Source: Gambelia wislizenii (Eukaryota > Chordata > Lepidosauria > Squamata > Crotaphytidae). Taken from it: a stretch of DNA of 64,000 nt. The stretch spans positions 339,650,256 to 339,714,255 of the forward strand of contig JAUMIR010000003.1 in NCBI GenBank assembly GCA_030847615.1, given 5' to 3'. Below the pieces are notes generated by a model that was given only the letters and a program-made list of their open reading frames with translations, was not told the origin of the DNA and did no database searches. The position numbers and the translations under genes are program-made. Below are positions 22,267 through 33,875 of this stretch, in pieces. Each line of letters begins with the position of its first letter. Position 1 is the first letter of the stretch.

Positions 22267-23507
22267 TGCATATGCCTAGTATTGAAGAAAAAGGCTTTTC
22301 ACATTGTTCGTTGCAATTCCATGCTTCCATACAGTAAAGCATAGGTGGGCAAAACGTGGCCCCAAGATTGTTTTTGCAGCTCTTGACCACACATCAGATC
22401 CCCATAGAATGCTTTTTTTTCTAGCATAAAGGGGTGACCCCTCTCTCTTAGAAACCTCCAGGAGTGGTGACTAGGGATGTAATTCTCTACTAATTTTCTT
22501 CTTGAAGGAAGCAATGTGTAATTTTAGCAATTTTCTTCTTACTGCAAGTTTCAAAGCCTATTCACAATTTGTGAGTTATTCTGTGCAAAATTCACACATG
22601 GTTGTTTTCCACAGAAAACAGCATTTTTTTGCAGAACAGTCACCTGTTTGCTCATAGGTTTGCTCATCCATAACTGATCCATATTCACAATTGCTACTTA
22701 GTCATGACCATGACAGTATTGCCATGCTCATACCACCCCCCATATTACCACGCATCAGCTGCATGGGAGAATTTTCTTTTATGTGCAGAAAAGAAATGTT
22801 TCCTGTGTAGAAAATGCTGTTTGTTCACAAAACAACCACACACAAATTTTGTTCAGAATAAGTCCCAAACTGCAAAGTTACTCTTCAATCCAGGATACTT
22901 CTCATCAGGGTTTCGTGACTCTTGAAAAACATGTTTTTGACCATTTGCCCCAAAAAACCTTTGAAATATTCTTTCCATCCCATGCAATGACTCTCCTTTT
23001 AAGTAGGTCTCAGAACCCCGTCCACCATCTAACTATTTTTTAAACTTCTTTCTCAATATCAGAAGTGAGCTTCCTATTATGCCCAGTTTTGTTTTGTTTT
23101 GCTGCACTTTTAGCAAGCTATGTGTCCCTACTGCACTTTTAGCAACTTTTTGCTGCACTTTTAGCAACCTTTCAAAGTTGCCTGCCCTTCCTCCAAAGGG
23201 ACGTAAATAAGCTGGATCCCTGTTGGGGACTTAGGTCTTTGTAAGTGGACTTAACATCTGTGGGAATTGGAATTCGGCAGTTCTATAATGTTCATATCCA
23301 GTAAAGGGCTGTTGTTATGTTACTATTTAGGGGAGCCAGCAAAGTGACCAATGCACATCAGTCCTGCTGTGTATCATAGCACTGCCTAGGGAGTGCTGAT
23401 ATGCATTGGGACACTCTTGACAGCATCCCATTAAATATCTTCACAAATCACTGAAAGGGTTTCTTAGTACCTCTGCTACATAGCTAACTATATGTAAAGT
23501 TGTGTGC
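22267..23507. other. Unassigned DNA with short internal repeats
   Basis: 22590-22870 is rich in 'gtgcagaaaa' and 'tgttttccacag' type motifs like those at 45500-45770. At 23100-23165 the phrase 'ctgcacttttagcaa' occurs three times. No gene seen. Confidence 0.5.
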
Positions 23508-23995
23508 CATACACTGTGATAGAGGATTCTGGCCATAGAAATTTGCCTTATATCAAGTCAGGCCATCTAGCCCAATATTGCCCACAGTGGCCAGCAGCGC
23601 CTCTCCAGGATTTTACACCAGAGTCTTCACTTAGCTTGGCCACAACAATGAAGAACAAATGGCCCTCCAGATGTTGTTGGACTGCATCTCCCAACAATCC
23701 TAGCCAATGTTGAGGGATGACTGGAGCATCAGGCCAGCAATATCTAGAAGGGTTACCTCTTCTTCATCCCTGCCCAATAAGAACAACACAAGAGGACTGC
23801 TGGTTGACAGAAAAAAAGCTATCTAGCCCAGCATTCTGTTTCTCTCAGTGGCCAAAAAGATTTTGGAGATTATCATATGAGGCTAGTGTCTCGGGGCAAT
23901 CATGTTATGAAAAAAAACAGGAACATACCACTTTGAAAATGTTTCTTATCATACCTCTCTTCTTTTGCATGACCGATTCTATAATTCTATGATTC
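23508..23995 (+). mobile_element. CR1/L3-like fragments with a MITE inside
   Basis: 23540-23600 ('gccttatatcaagtcagg...ccatctagccc') and 23810-23860 ('ctagcccagcattctgtttc') resemble decayed CR1/L3 UTR segments. 23640-23757 is a palindromic type III MITE ('ccagatgttgttggactgc'). 23970-23999 shows CR1-like ATTCTATG octamers. Order and unity are uncertain. Confidence 0.45.
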
Positions 23996-24039
23996 TATGA
24001 CTGTGCTGCTTTGACACCCCCCCCCCCGTGTGATAGGTT

Positions 24040-24400
24040 CTCTTTGCTTCAGTTCTGCCATTACAGCAGCCAGTGCTATAAGGAGGCCTGATTCTCCTCC
24101 TCTCCTGTTCTCTCCGCCTCCCACTCACAATTCCAAAGCAGGCTAACTCTGTGTCTGTCAGGTTTTTTTATTTTTATCTTTGCTATGTTTGTGTAATTAT
24201 AGCAAAAACAATGAAAAATTATTTTTATTTTGTGGCTTTGCTGTAAGTACACAAACACAGCAAAGATAAAAAAAATTAAAAATCTGACAGGCGCAGAGTT
24301 AACCTGCTTTGGAACAGTGACGGCTAGGGGGAGAAAGAAGGAAAGGAGGAGAATCAGGCCTCCTCATGGTACTGACAGCTGTAATGCTGGAATTAAAGTG
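24040..24400. repeat. Long inverted repeat
   Basis: Arms of roughly 140 bp (24040-24190 and 24250-24400) are complementary with scattered mismatches, for example 'aaggaggcctgattctcctcc' against 'ggaggagaatcaggcctcct'. The loop is AT-rich. Probably a foldback MITE. No target duplication resolved. Confidence 0.75.
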
Positions 24401-24497
24401 AAGGGACCTATTGCACCAGGGCTAGCAGCAGAACAATAGCGACATTTAGAGCTATTGACAGGCCCTTCCCATAAATTTAAAGGGACACCATAGCAAT

Positions 24498-24692
24498 GGG
24501 TTTTCTGTGGTTTCTTCCCCCGCCCCCCCGGGCTGTGAGGTCATGTTCTGGAAGAATTTATTCCTGATGTTTCACCTGCATCTGTGGCTGGCATCTTCAG
24601 AAAATGCCAGCCACAGATGCAGGCAAAATGTCAGGAATAAACTCTTTTAGAACACAGCCTCACAGCCTGGGGAAAAAAAACACAGAAAACCC
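24498..24692. mobile_element. Palindromic MITE, 195 bp
   Basis: Ends 'gggttttctgtg' and 'cacagaaaaccc'. The centre is a near-perfect hairpin, 'gcatctgtggctggcatcttc' facing its complement. Non-coding. Confidence 0.8.
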
Positions 24693-25144
24693 ATGGATGC
24701 CGGCCATGAAAGCCTTTGACTTCACCATAGCAATAGTTTGAATACACACCAGCTATAGGACATTCACAATGTTGTGTGATAAGGTTCAACCATAAATGTT
24801 ACTATCCTGCTTTAATTCCACTTTTCTAGCCTTGTGTGATAATCTCTGTTGCTATGAGAAGCCCATGTACAAGTGTAAAGGCTTTGTAAGATATGAGGGA
24901 AATAGCCCTCTCCTATTGTCATTCTCCAGTGGCTTGTATTGAAGGTACCATATGTATAAATAGTAGCCACTGACAGCCTGTTCCTTCAGATAGAGCTGCC
25001 AGGAAACGTGGACCCTTCTGCATAGAAAACTTGTGTTATACTACCGGAACACAGAACATTTGTGGAAGGAGCAGGGGAGATGTTTCAAATGTGTCCACAC
25101 ACACACAAATGCATGTATCTTCTCCTAAAACATTACAGGCTGAC

Positions 25145-25240
25145 TGGAACATTTTGGATTTATTCCAGATTTTGGAAAAGTTACCTTATCTATCTGGAGG
25201 ATTCTGGGAGTTGTGGTCCAAAAATGTATCTCTTCCAAGC
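25145..25240. mobile_element. Palindromic MITE type III fragment
   Basis: Contains 'gaggattctgggagttgtggtccaaaaatgtatc', a motif that recurs near 40240, 53140 and 55430. Only one arm is clear. Confidence 0.45.
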
Positions 25241-25261
25241 TTTGTATGCTCACCCTTCCCC

Positions 25262-25465
25262 TTGGATTAGGACACCAGGAGACCAAAGTGTGCATTTCCA
25301 CTCTGCCATGGAAACTGACTGGGTGGGCAAGTCACACCCTCTCAGCCTCAGAGGAATGCAATGGCAAATCCTTTCAGAACTAATTTTGCCAAGAAAACCC
25401 CGTGATAGGTCCACCTTGGAGTTGCCATAAATCAGAAATGACTTGAAGGCACACAACAACAGTCA
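25262..25465 (+). mobile_element. tRNA-derived SINE, (CAA) type
   Basis: The core 'ctgactgggtgggcaagtcac', 'tctcagcctcagaggaatgc', 'gccaagaaaaccccgtgatagg' and the tail 'acttgaaggcacacaacaacag' are all present. The tRNA-like head is badly decayed. Confidence 0.85.
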
Positions 25466-26540
25466 CCTCAATCAGCAGCAGCCAAGTTAATGAAAGCACA
25501 TCTTTTGGGAAATTTGGCTGTTATGACAGTCATTTTCAGACTGGGGTTATCTCTTTTAAGACAGTCTACAGTAGGAACACCTGTTTCTACCAACATCTCT
25601 GCATCCTGGGGTTTATGTGTGGTTTCTTTTTCTTTTCTTTTTTAGAACAAGTAGAGAAATACAAATCAAAGTAATTGTTAAAGTATCAGATAAAGAATAC
25701 TGTTTGATGTGGTTAAATAAGTGCTCTAAATCAGAAACAAAAACCAAATCTGTGCCCACCCCCATCACTGAAAAGACACCAAGTATTGGCCAAGATAAAT
25801 GTTTACTGATTTCTAGCAGCTTCTAGGGAACATGGGCCCCCAACTGAGTGACCTGATCCCTAAGCTATCATCAGGGTCACACATGTCAGATTTACTAGAG
25901 GACATAAGGTTGTGTCCTACACCTGTAAGGTGAAGATATAACCTTGTGTTTTGTTGATAGCATTTTTTCTAACAGATAGATGAAGTTCAGATAAGGACTA
26001 AGCTGACTCACTCAAGGTCATTCAGTTTATCACTGTTTTGAGCACACACTGCTTTGCTTGAGACACATTAACTGATTCTAGCAACTCTTTTAGTTCTGTG
26101 TCCTTTCCAAAGTATGTTTCAGAACAGTCCTGAGTTAAAATGATCCAGCACAAAATTCAGATTTTTGGAGGGGGGGAGATGGGGGTGTAAATAAACCTGT
26201 ACAATATAATACAAGTGTGGTGGTACAATTCTTTCACAGCATAACATGAACTTAGAAAGCTGTTAACTAAGCTTTTGCTCCCATGGCATACAAAAAGTAG
26301 GGATGGTTGTATTGGGCATCAGACAAATATCTCTGTTGGGTCAGTAAAAAAGGACACACCATGTACGTACATTTATAGTACAGTTTTGTATTTTCAAACT
26401 GGAATAACAAACTTTTAGACTTTTCCTGCTGCCATGGAGCCTAGGGCCTGCACCAGGTGAAAACTAACTCCTTCACGGCATCTGCTTAGCCTCATTTGAG
26501 AGTCTGCAGACTCCCCCCCTCTTCATTACATCTCAAGACA
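25466..26540. other. Unassigned DNA
   Basis: No recognised repeat or exon. A short G run lies at 26167-26173. Confidence 0.45.
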
Positions 26541-26710
26541 ACTCTCTCTCTCTCTCTCTCTGGCTTTTCTTCGCAAACGAAGATTCAGGAAGGACTCATC
26601 CTGCACTTTCTGCAAGTGCACTGATGACTAAAAAGGCCAATCCGAGATAAACAAGTCCGGTTGCAGAAAGCACAGCAGAAGGTCTCCTTGAGTGATGTTT
26701 CTGGGTTGTG
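26541..26710 (-). mobile_element. APE-type LINE, short 3' end
   Basis: Only the last 170 bp of the family at 58194-62225. The C-terminal CAFCNRTCLSRIGLF segment is readable on the minus strand, and the tail is (CT)n at 26541-26561 (GA on the element strand). Confidence 0.85.
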
Positions 26711-26721
26711 AACTTCATAAC

Positions 26722-26990
26722 TTAAAATCATAGAATCACAGAGTTGGAAGGGAACACAAGGGCCATCTAGTCCAAACCCCAGCCATGCAGGAACACACAA
26801 CTAAAGCACTCCAGAAAGATGATAATCCAGCCTCTGTTTAAAGGCTGCTAAAGAGAATCCACCATCCTCCAAGGCAGCCTTTCCACTGTCAAATAGCTCT
26901 TATAGTCAAGAAGTTCTTCCTAATGTTTAAGTGGAATCTCTTTTTCTGTAGTCTGAGTCCATTGCTCTGTGTCCTAGTCTCGTGATCATC
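26722..26990 (-). mobile_element. CR1 LINE 3' end
   Basis: Minus-strand CR1 UTR with the terminus 'cttccaactctgtgattctatg' near 26730. Upstream 'cagcctctgtttaaaggctgc' and 'gttcttcctaatgtttaagtgg' match the family. Confidence 0.85.
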
Positions 26991-27485
26991 ATCTTGTGGT
27001 TACTCCATGCCCCAGCTGTGAATAAGGCATTCCTTTGAACTGATGGGACAAGCCATCAATAGATCACCAATATCGATTTTTTTCGTGGTTTTGAGGGTGT
27101 GCAAAAACACATCCCATTGTAATTGTGAGATTACAGTGTGAATGGGCGGTCCTCAGAGAGCAAACTTCTGGGTGAGAATACAAAAACTAAACACAGGATG
27201 CTCTTTTTATGAACTGTCCCACCCAGTTTGCACATTTTAAGGTTTGTGTCAGTGCTTGTGTGTTCATTAACTTTGTTAATTTAGGTGTTGTTGGGTTGGT
27301 TGTTTTTTTTTTTTTTTTTAGAGTTTTAAGTGCACTCACATCTTCTCGTGAGAACAGCTGAAATCTTGCCCATGACAAATCCCAGAAGTAAACTCCCATT
27401 CTTAAAGTGCTAGTGGTTGTTGTGTGATAATTCCGTGGTGTTTCTTTTGTGTGATTATAGCTACATGCAACAATAAATGTTATAA
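26991..27485. other. Unassigned DNA with T run
   Basis: Poly(T) at 27303-27320. No gene or named repeat seen. Confidence 0.5.
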
Positions 27486-27695
27486 TGCCACAATAGTGTT
27501 GCAGCACAATTACTCCGCTTTAACTGCTCTGGCTGCCTCCTGTGGAATCCTGGGATTTGCAGTTTAGAGAGGGGCATTTAACATTCTCAATCAGAGAGCT
27601 CTTAGGCCTCACTAAACTGCAAACCCCAGAATTCCACAGGAGGCAGCCATAGCAGTTAAAGTGGAATAATAGCACTATAACTGTGTAGCACAATA
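27486..27695. mobile_element. Palindromic MITE type I, complete
   Basis: About 210 bp. Arms 'gctctggctgcctcctgtgg' and 'ccacaggaggcagccatagc' are nearly perfect complements. Ends 'tgccacaatagtgtt' and 'ctgtgtagcacaataa' are more worn. Confidence 0.85.
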
Positions 27696-27994
27696 AGGTT
27701 ATAGAATAAATTTCTAAAGATGAAGACCAGGTTGGTTCACTGAAAACAAGAGATGTCTGTTAAGCAAAAACAGTCTCTAGCATCGTGTTGATGAGTTACA
27801 ACAATGTAACCTCAACTTAAGCTATTGTAACCTACTTTTTTGGTCTTTGTAGAGGTTGGAATTCTTTACCAAACTACCCCCAAATCCACTTTTTAAACGA
27901 TGCAACTCCCACAACACAGCCATTTCCATGTCATTGGAGAGCAGGGGGATCAACAGAGACATGTCCAGCTATTTTCCTATAACTGGACACCCTG

Positions 27995-28293
27995 GACTTT
28001 ATCAGATCAGGCAAATAGCAGCAAAAAAGCTGCATCATTTAGGACACAACAATAGCACAAAAGGCAAAATTATCAGATGTCCCCATCACTTACCCCATTC
28101 CTGCTGCATTGCGCTGGTGCGAATGAGGTGTCATTTTTTATTGACAGGCTAAGCTGTCAATAAAAACTGACACCTCATTCACCCTAGCGTAATGCAGCAG
28201 GAATGAGTAAATGACATCATCGTCTAATAATTTCAGCCATTTCTGCTATTGTCGCATCCTAATGCTGTGGTTTTTGCCACGTCTGATAAAGTC
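27995..28293. mobile_element. Palindromic DNA transposon, 299 bp
   Basis: Terminal repeats 'gactttatcaga' and 'tctgataaagtc'. The whole element folds on itself, the best stem being 'gaatgaggtgtcattttttattgacag' against 28143-28180. Flanks CCCTG and TCCTT match poorly. It shares termini with 28620-29184. Confidence 0.75.
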
Positions 28294-28389
28294 TCCTTTA
28301 ACAGGCACCTGCAGAAACCTACTGGGGGTTCTTGAGAGATCCCTGCAGATGACGTACATATTAGACATACTAATGCAAGGTCTCAGTAA

Positions 28390-28547
28390 TTGGTTAGACA
28401 TTTTATTGATAGCTTTATTCATAGTTTAATTATATTTTTAACTTTTGTACAGTGTAAAGGTTTTAGCTTTATCTCTTGACATTTATAAGTTGCCTTGAGT
28501 CTCAGACTGGGAAAAAGGCAGGATGCTGATGCTGATGATAATATCCT
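28390..28547 (+). mobile_element. L2 LINE 3' UTR and tail
   Basis: AT-rich UTR ending in the L2 signature 'gttgccttgagtctcag...aaaggcaggatgctgatgctg'. No coding part. Confidence 0.55.
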
Positions 28548-29220
28548 GTTCCACAAATCCTTCCCAAATCCTGAACACACCCAATCTCATCTAATTTTAG
28601 AAGGTAAGCACAGACCTGGGGCTTTATCTGATGAACCTGCAAAAATGTTTGTCCCACCACATTTTATAGCATACTTGTCCCGGCACAATAACCCTTTTCA
28701 TCAAACTTACCCAAAATAGCAAGAAAAAGCAGCCCCAGCATTACCAGAGCACAAATGCTAGCTCTGTTTACTTCTGCATTTGTGATCTCAGCAATTCTCT
28801 TGAGAAGACACAAGTGTGGTAAAAATTAAACATACAGCAAAATAAACACACAAAAAGTACACACAAGCACAGAAACACACCTAAAAAGTTCAAAGTAAAC
28901 CAGGGAGCATCCTCTACCTGGCTTTGCGTTCTTACCCAGAAGTGTTCTGGCGGGACCACCTATTGATGCTTTAATCATGATAGAAAATGGTGTGCCCTTT
29001 CAAATGCTGGCAATACCGGGAACAAAACACCACAGCAGATCTATTGATGGCTTGGCCCACCAATAAAAAAGAACACCTTTTTGAACAGACAGAAACGTGA
29101 AAGCACAACATCATCTGGTATCTGCACCCTTTCCAGTTAAATTAGCATCCTTATGGCACCATTTTTTCTGAGTCTGATAAAGTCCCTGGTTAGTACCGTA
29201 CTTGGATTTGAGATCATAAG
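28548..29220 (+). mobile_element. 5S rRNA-derived SINE, split by a transposon
   Basis: 28569-28619 reads 'cctgaacacacccaatctca' through 'gaaggtaagcacagacctgg', colinear with the 5S internal region. The 5S match resumes at 29185 with 'cctggttagtac' and 'cttggatttgagatc'. The 565-bp insert between them is flanked by CCTGG. Confidence 0.8.
28620..29184. mobile_element. DNA transposon, 565 bp, inside the 5S-type SINE
   Basis: Termini GGCTTTATCTGA and TCTGATAAAGTC; 5-bp direct repeats CCTGG at 28615-28619 and 29185-29189. CCTGG occurs once in 5S at this point, which supports a true duplication. The interior has no transposase similarity. A 5-bp duplication fits some hAT or Transib families, so the superfamily is open. 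Confidence 0.8.
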
Positions 29221-30399
29221 AGATATAGTAAGCCCCTGCCTTTTGAAAACTCATTATCTGGCAACTTGCTTTTTCGATGTTTGCAAATTAAGGACAAGTT
29301 TCATTTATTCAATGAGGAATTTGCACTTTTGAAAGTATTTGCCCATGGAGGCTTGCTCGGGACTGACCATGCACACTACTTGCAGTTTGCTGAGAGGGGT
29401 AGAAAGTCACCAAGCCAACTGAGAGATTTTGCAAACAGCACACAAGCAGGTGGGCATAGGTGCCCACGGGCGTATGCAGGCATTCCCAAGCGAGCCACCG
29501 TAGTTTCCTTATATTCCCTACATGGGTTCTGATTTTTTACCAATTCCAATTTCTGACACTGCTGCAGTCCCTAACCTGTCTGACAAGCAGGGGCTTCTTG
29601 TACGAAGAATTTCCAGGGCTAGGAAACAATTTTGCCTGAAACTCTGGACTGCTACCACTGCCCATCAGTATTGTCAATACAGGGATAAATGGACCAAGGA
29701 TCTGTTCTCTGCCAATGAAGAATAATTATTCAGTGTCTTTATGCAAATGGTTGAATGTAACACCTCCCACCTTCCAAAAAAAGGAGAAAAACTGGTGGAA
29801 GGGGCAGACTCCAGACATTTAAAACTATTAATCTAGATTATCTGGAAGTGTCAATAGCATTAAATGCTTTTATGATGCTTCAGTGGGATGTGGCATGATT
29901 TGCCTGACATTAGGTTTGGATTTAATAGTTTCCTAAAGAGTACATTTTGATGGAGATGTCAACATTTGTCACCTCTTTAAATTAAGAGTAATTGGCTTTT
30001 ATAGCACTGTATAAAGATATCAGCTGGGAAAAACCAGGCCATCAATGCTGCTATTTTCTTCCCCTTTATCTATTGATATAGCCCTAATTTGACACTTCTG
30101 TGTAGAACAAGCTTGTAAAGAGAGTAGTCAACCCTGCAAAGCTGCTTACATTTAGATTAACCTTACAGCTCACTTAGAAGGCCAGTAAAACCGACAAATT
30201 AACTGATGCAGCTGTAAACCTTCAAGTATATGAAATTAGTTTTATGTCTACTTGTGTCAATACAGCCTCATTAATACTCACTTCTCAGAATAAACATTTG
30301 TGCTATAGAAGAAGGCAATGTCCTCAGCCCAGACTGGGCAGATCTCCAAAATCATCCCCATAACATGCAGAATTCAACATTCTGCACCTGCCTTCATTA
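29221..30399. other. Repeat-poor DNA, possible conserved noncoding element
   Basis: No recognised repeat in over 1.1 kb. The part at 29820-30320 is AT-rich, free of microsatellites and dense in TAAT/ATTA cores. 29266-29725 has short open frames without recognised homology. Conservation cannot be judged from one sequence. Confidence 0.3.
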
Positions 30400-30525
30400 A
30401 ACTGGTACTCTCCAGAAGTGTTGAATGACATCTCCCATGATGTTTGACCATTTGCCATACCAGCTCGGGCTTATGGGAGTTGTTGTCCAAAACATCAGGA
30501 AGACACCATGTTGGAGAAGGGCAGT
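30400..30525. mobile_element. Palindromic MITE type III
   Basis: Facing arms 'tgacatctcccatgatgtttg' and 'cttatgggagttgttgtcc', with 'catcaggaagacacc' at the right. About 120 bp. Confidence 0.55.
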
Positions 30526-30712
30526 TTACACCTAGGAATAAAGGAGAAACTAGACCACCTTACGGACTTACTTCTGCAGTCATCAGCATTGGCCCTTGTA
30601 TCTATGTAAAACACTTGCCATATTTTACAAATCACTTATATATCAACAGTGGGAATTGCTCTATATAAAACTGCTTTTGGCCCACAAAGCCCAGAACTAC
30701 CCAGTCTCACTT

Positions 30713-30934
30713 GGGCTGCTGACATGCCGCAAAAATAATCCAGTTTGACACCACTTTTAACTATCATGGCTCCATCCTATGGAATCCTGGGATTTGTAGT
30801 TTGTTGTGACACCAAAGCTCTCTGACAGAGAAGGCTAAATAGCTCACAAAACTGCAAACCCCAAAATTCCATAGCATTGAGCCATGGCAGTTAAAGCTGC
30901 ATCAAATGGCATTATTTCTGCAGTGTGTTAGCAG
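30713..30934. mobile_element. Palindromic MITE type II
   Basis: Ends 'gggctgctgacatgcc' and 'gtgtgttagcagc'. Internal 'cagtttgacaccac...tatggaatcctgggatttg' faces 'ccaaaattccatagc...'. The sister copy is at 54136-54352. It shares the 'tcctgggatttgtagttt' core with type I. Confidence 0.8.
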
Positions 30935-31099
30935 CTCTGGAGTCACTCAGCAAGTTCTTAAGGAGATGCCTTTCCTATTACCTATTACCTGATTCTTTCT
31001 TCATGTTGCCAGAAATTGAACCTGAGGCCTTTTTAGACTCTTCGCCTAGTTCTACATACATATTAACAAAATGGTGGCAGGGCTGAAAATGCCAAAGAA

Positions 31100-31344
31100 A
31101 TTATTGCTAGAATTCAGAAAGTTACCTTTTTTGGACTACAACTCCAAGCTACAACTACAATTTAGCTGGGGGGGGGGGGCGGGTAGATTCTGGTCCGAAA
31201 TAGTAACTTTTCCAAGCTTTGATTGCACCCCCTTCTGTGAGTGATCTCTGGCCTGACAGGTAGAAAAAGGACTCCTGTCAACAGGCAAATTGTAATAATT
31301 CTAATAATTGTGACAGCTAGATTAAGGCTGCAACCTGAGAGGCA
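31100..31344. other. Decayed MITE arm and G run
   Basis: 31135-31215 holds 'ggactacaactccaagctac' and a G run of about 11, like type III MITE arms. No further assignment. Confidence 0.4.
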
Positions 31345-31445
31345 GGGAGATGACTGAAAACCAAGAGGATCTAGTCCCCTCTCAGCCATGAAGCTCATGT
31401 GAGACTTTGGGCCAGTCACAGACTTGCAACCTAGCTTTCTTCCCA
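31345..31445 (+). mobile_element. Second tRNA-type SINE, fragment
   Basis: 'ggatctagtcccctctcagcc', 'atgaagctcatgtgagactttgggccagtcac' follows the core of the SINE at 13975 and 39575. Confidence 0.5.
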
Positions 31446-31477
31446 GTATAGTCATGACAAAAAAAGGGGGGGGGAAT

Positions 31478-31478
31478 C

Positions 31479-31509
<31 letters not shown>

Positions 31510-32030
31510 TTTATACTCCACCCCTCTGCTAAAACAATCAGGGCAGCTTCCAACAATTAAAACATTATAATAATGACTAAAAACACCACCCACCCCCACC
31601 CTCCCTCATAAAAAGACATTAAACACTATAAAATTAAAACCATCTAACTAAAACCACATTAAAAACAAATATATACATGATTTTAAAAAGCCACGAGATG
31701 CAGCTCCTGAGACTGGGATCTAATCAGGAAAGGCCTAGCAAAAGAGATCCGTCTTTAGTGCTTTTTTAAAGCTACTCAAGCTCGTCAGCTGACGGATCTC
31801 GTTTGGCAGGCCATTCCATAAATTGGGGGCGATTACCAAAAAGGCCCTCTGGGAGGTTGCAGACAGCCTAGATTTTTGTGGCTGAAGCAAATTCCTCCCA
31901 GAGGACTGGAGTGTGCAGGGAGGATTGTATGGGAGGAGGCGGTTCCGGAGATAAGTTGGACCCAAGCCATTTAGGGCTTTAAAGGTAACCAACACCTTAT
32001 ACTGGGCCCGGAAACTGATAGGCAATTATG
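31478..32030 (-). mobile_element. L2 LINE 3' end with ORF2 C-terminus
   Basis: The minus-strand frame at 31735-32025 (96 codons) encodes the L2 end: VTFKALNGLGPTYLRN, RNLLQP, AFLVIAPNLWNGLPNEIR, FKKALKTDLF. The 3' UTR leads to an (AAT)n tail at 31478-31509. It is the longest uninterrupted L2 frame here but 5'-truncated. Confidence 0.88.
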
Positions 32031-32237
32031 GTACAGGTTGCCTTGGGAGAGATATAAATATAATTGGGGCGGGGGAACTGACTTTGGTTTGGGCTGGGTT
32101 GCTACTATTAGCAGTACCTAGGGTTGTAACCACCTTGCTTAAAATGTCATGATGACAGGATGCTGCCACCAGTAAAATTAATTTAGTTATTCTCCCCATT
32201 AGTTAAAGGGATCCTGAAAACAATGAGTTGGCAACTA

Positions 32238-32488
32238 CAGTAGGACGCCCATATCCACTGATTCATTATCCACTGATTCAATTATCCATGGGACACAAAA
32301 CAGCACACCTATCATAGAGTCTTCCTAGAACATGTGTCCTCTCTAGCCATTATCTAGGTCCTCCAAGGTAACTCTATGGTATTTTAAACCAGAAGTCCCA
32401 TTATTTTCAATTGTGTTCACTATTATCCATGGTTTTCAGTATCCATGCCCCCCCGAACCAATCCCCAGTGGATAAGGGGGTCCTACTG
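32238..32488. mobile_element. Tigger-like MITE, complete
   Basis: 251 bp, flanked by TA at 32236-32237 and 32489-32490, with termini 'cagtaggacgccc' and 'gggggtcctactg'. It carries a tandem 'ccactgattca' pair near the left end. The incomplete sister is at 20726-20961. Confidence 0.9.
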
Positions 32489-32490
32489 TA

Positions 32491-33544
32491 TGCAGTAATC
32501 CCAGTGTTGATGTGGTCTCCACCATGTATGAGGCCTCATTCATCTGTGAACAAAGGCTCGGGACAATTACACCATGTGCTTTAGATGTTCTTTCAGTGGA
32601 ATCCTACTTTACATACTGTGCACCACCATAACTACAGTGCTACGTAGTGGATTCCAGTCAGACCCCTCCAAACTCCAAAATACCAGTAAGCAGCCAGTGG
32701 GGTTGATGGGGAGGGGGTCTGTTTCCCTGTTGTTTGAAAAGTGGCTGTCTGACCTCCCTACCCAGTGAGTGATCTTCAGTGCAACAGGCAGAAGGACTCC
32801 TATCATAAATCTTCCATGCACCAGAGATGTGGGTGGGGGGACAGCAGGCAGCTGCTTTTTGATCAACAGGCGAATGAACCTGTATCAGTTCCTATGGATG
32901 CTTACTGGCAAGTGGGGTTTGGGGACTTTCATGGTCCCTACATAGCCCCTAAACTAGGGGCTACATAGATCATGAATACTTAGCAATTATGAATGCATAA
33001 GTGCCCAACAGTATTCCAGCCCTTTTTTTTTAAAAAAAAGAAAGAACCTGAAACAAATAATCATTGTTTTATCTTAAACAGATACTATATATGCAATGGG
33101 GCAAATTAGTAAATTGTACAGGCTTGATTAGAATGTGTGCATGGAAGTTCATGTGCATGCTCCTTCACAGGAGTACAAATCAATGTACAATGATGTACAA
33201 ATCAATCCAAAGCATAAGCAAGCTGTACTGAACTTTGTTCTGAAACTCCATGACTTCTGTTTATATAAATATTTCCTGCTGGTATCTTCAAAAAGCTACC
33301 CTTGATCTATCTGAAATTTCATGGAGAAGATGCAAACACAGGTTATGGCAATTCATGCACATGATCTACCCGAACAAATGCTGTCTACCCTGACTGACCC
33401 TCACTATCCAGAGCATTACACAAAGGTCTTTCAGGAGCTACTACATGAAATCATTTGAACTGAGATACTAGGGACTGAACTTGGGACCCCCTGTGTGCAA
33501 ACTCTGAGCTACAACCTCTAAATGCCATATTGGCACAATCCCAC
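32491..33544. other. Unassigned DNA
   Basis: No confident repeat or exon. 33465-33515 resembles the tRNA-like head of a SINE ('gggactgaacttgggacc') but is too short to assign. Confidence 0.45.
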
Positions 33545-33822
33545 CATCCTGCTGGGAATGCTGTAGTTGGAGATCCTGCACTGAGCAGGAGGTTGGACCT
33601 AATGGTAGATAGGGTTCCTTCCAACCCTATGATTCTATGATTCTGTATGGTAGGAAGTTCCAAGGACAGTCACTGACGGGAACCATTTTCTTTGGGTTTT
33701 ATAAAGAGGGTGGATGGCCATCTGTTCGGAATGCTTTGATTGGGTATTCCTGCATGGAAGGAGGTTGGACTAGATGGCCCTTGTGGTCTCTTCCAACTCT
33801 ATGATTCTAAGATTCTATGAAA
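33545..33822 (+). mobile_element. CR1 LINE 3' ends, two adjacent
   Basis: Two CR1 termini follow each other. The first ends 'ttccaaccctatgattctatgattc' near 33641. The second runs 33690-33822 through 'ggttggactagatggccct' and ends 'actctatgattctaagattctatg'. Both have the CR1 octamer. Confidence 0.85.
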
Positions 33823-33875
33823 ATAACAGAAAAGTGTGCTATTTTTATTAACATGCTTTAAAAACACAGGGTTGC

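Noticed and set aside
23640..23757. Separate gene promoter or enhancer
   Set aside because: The sequence matches the type III palindromic MITE seen elsewhere in the window.
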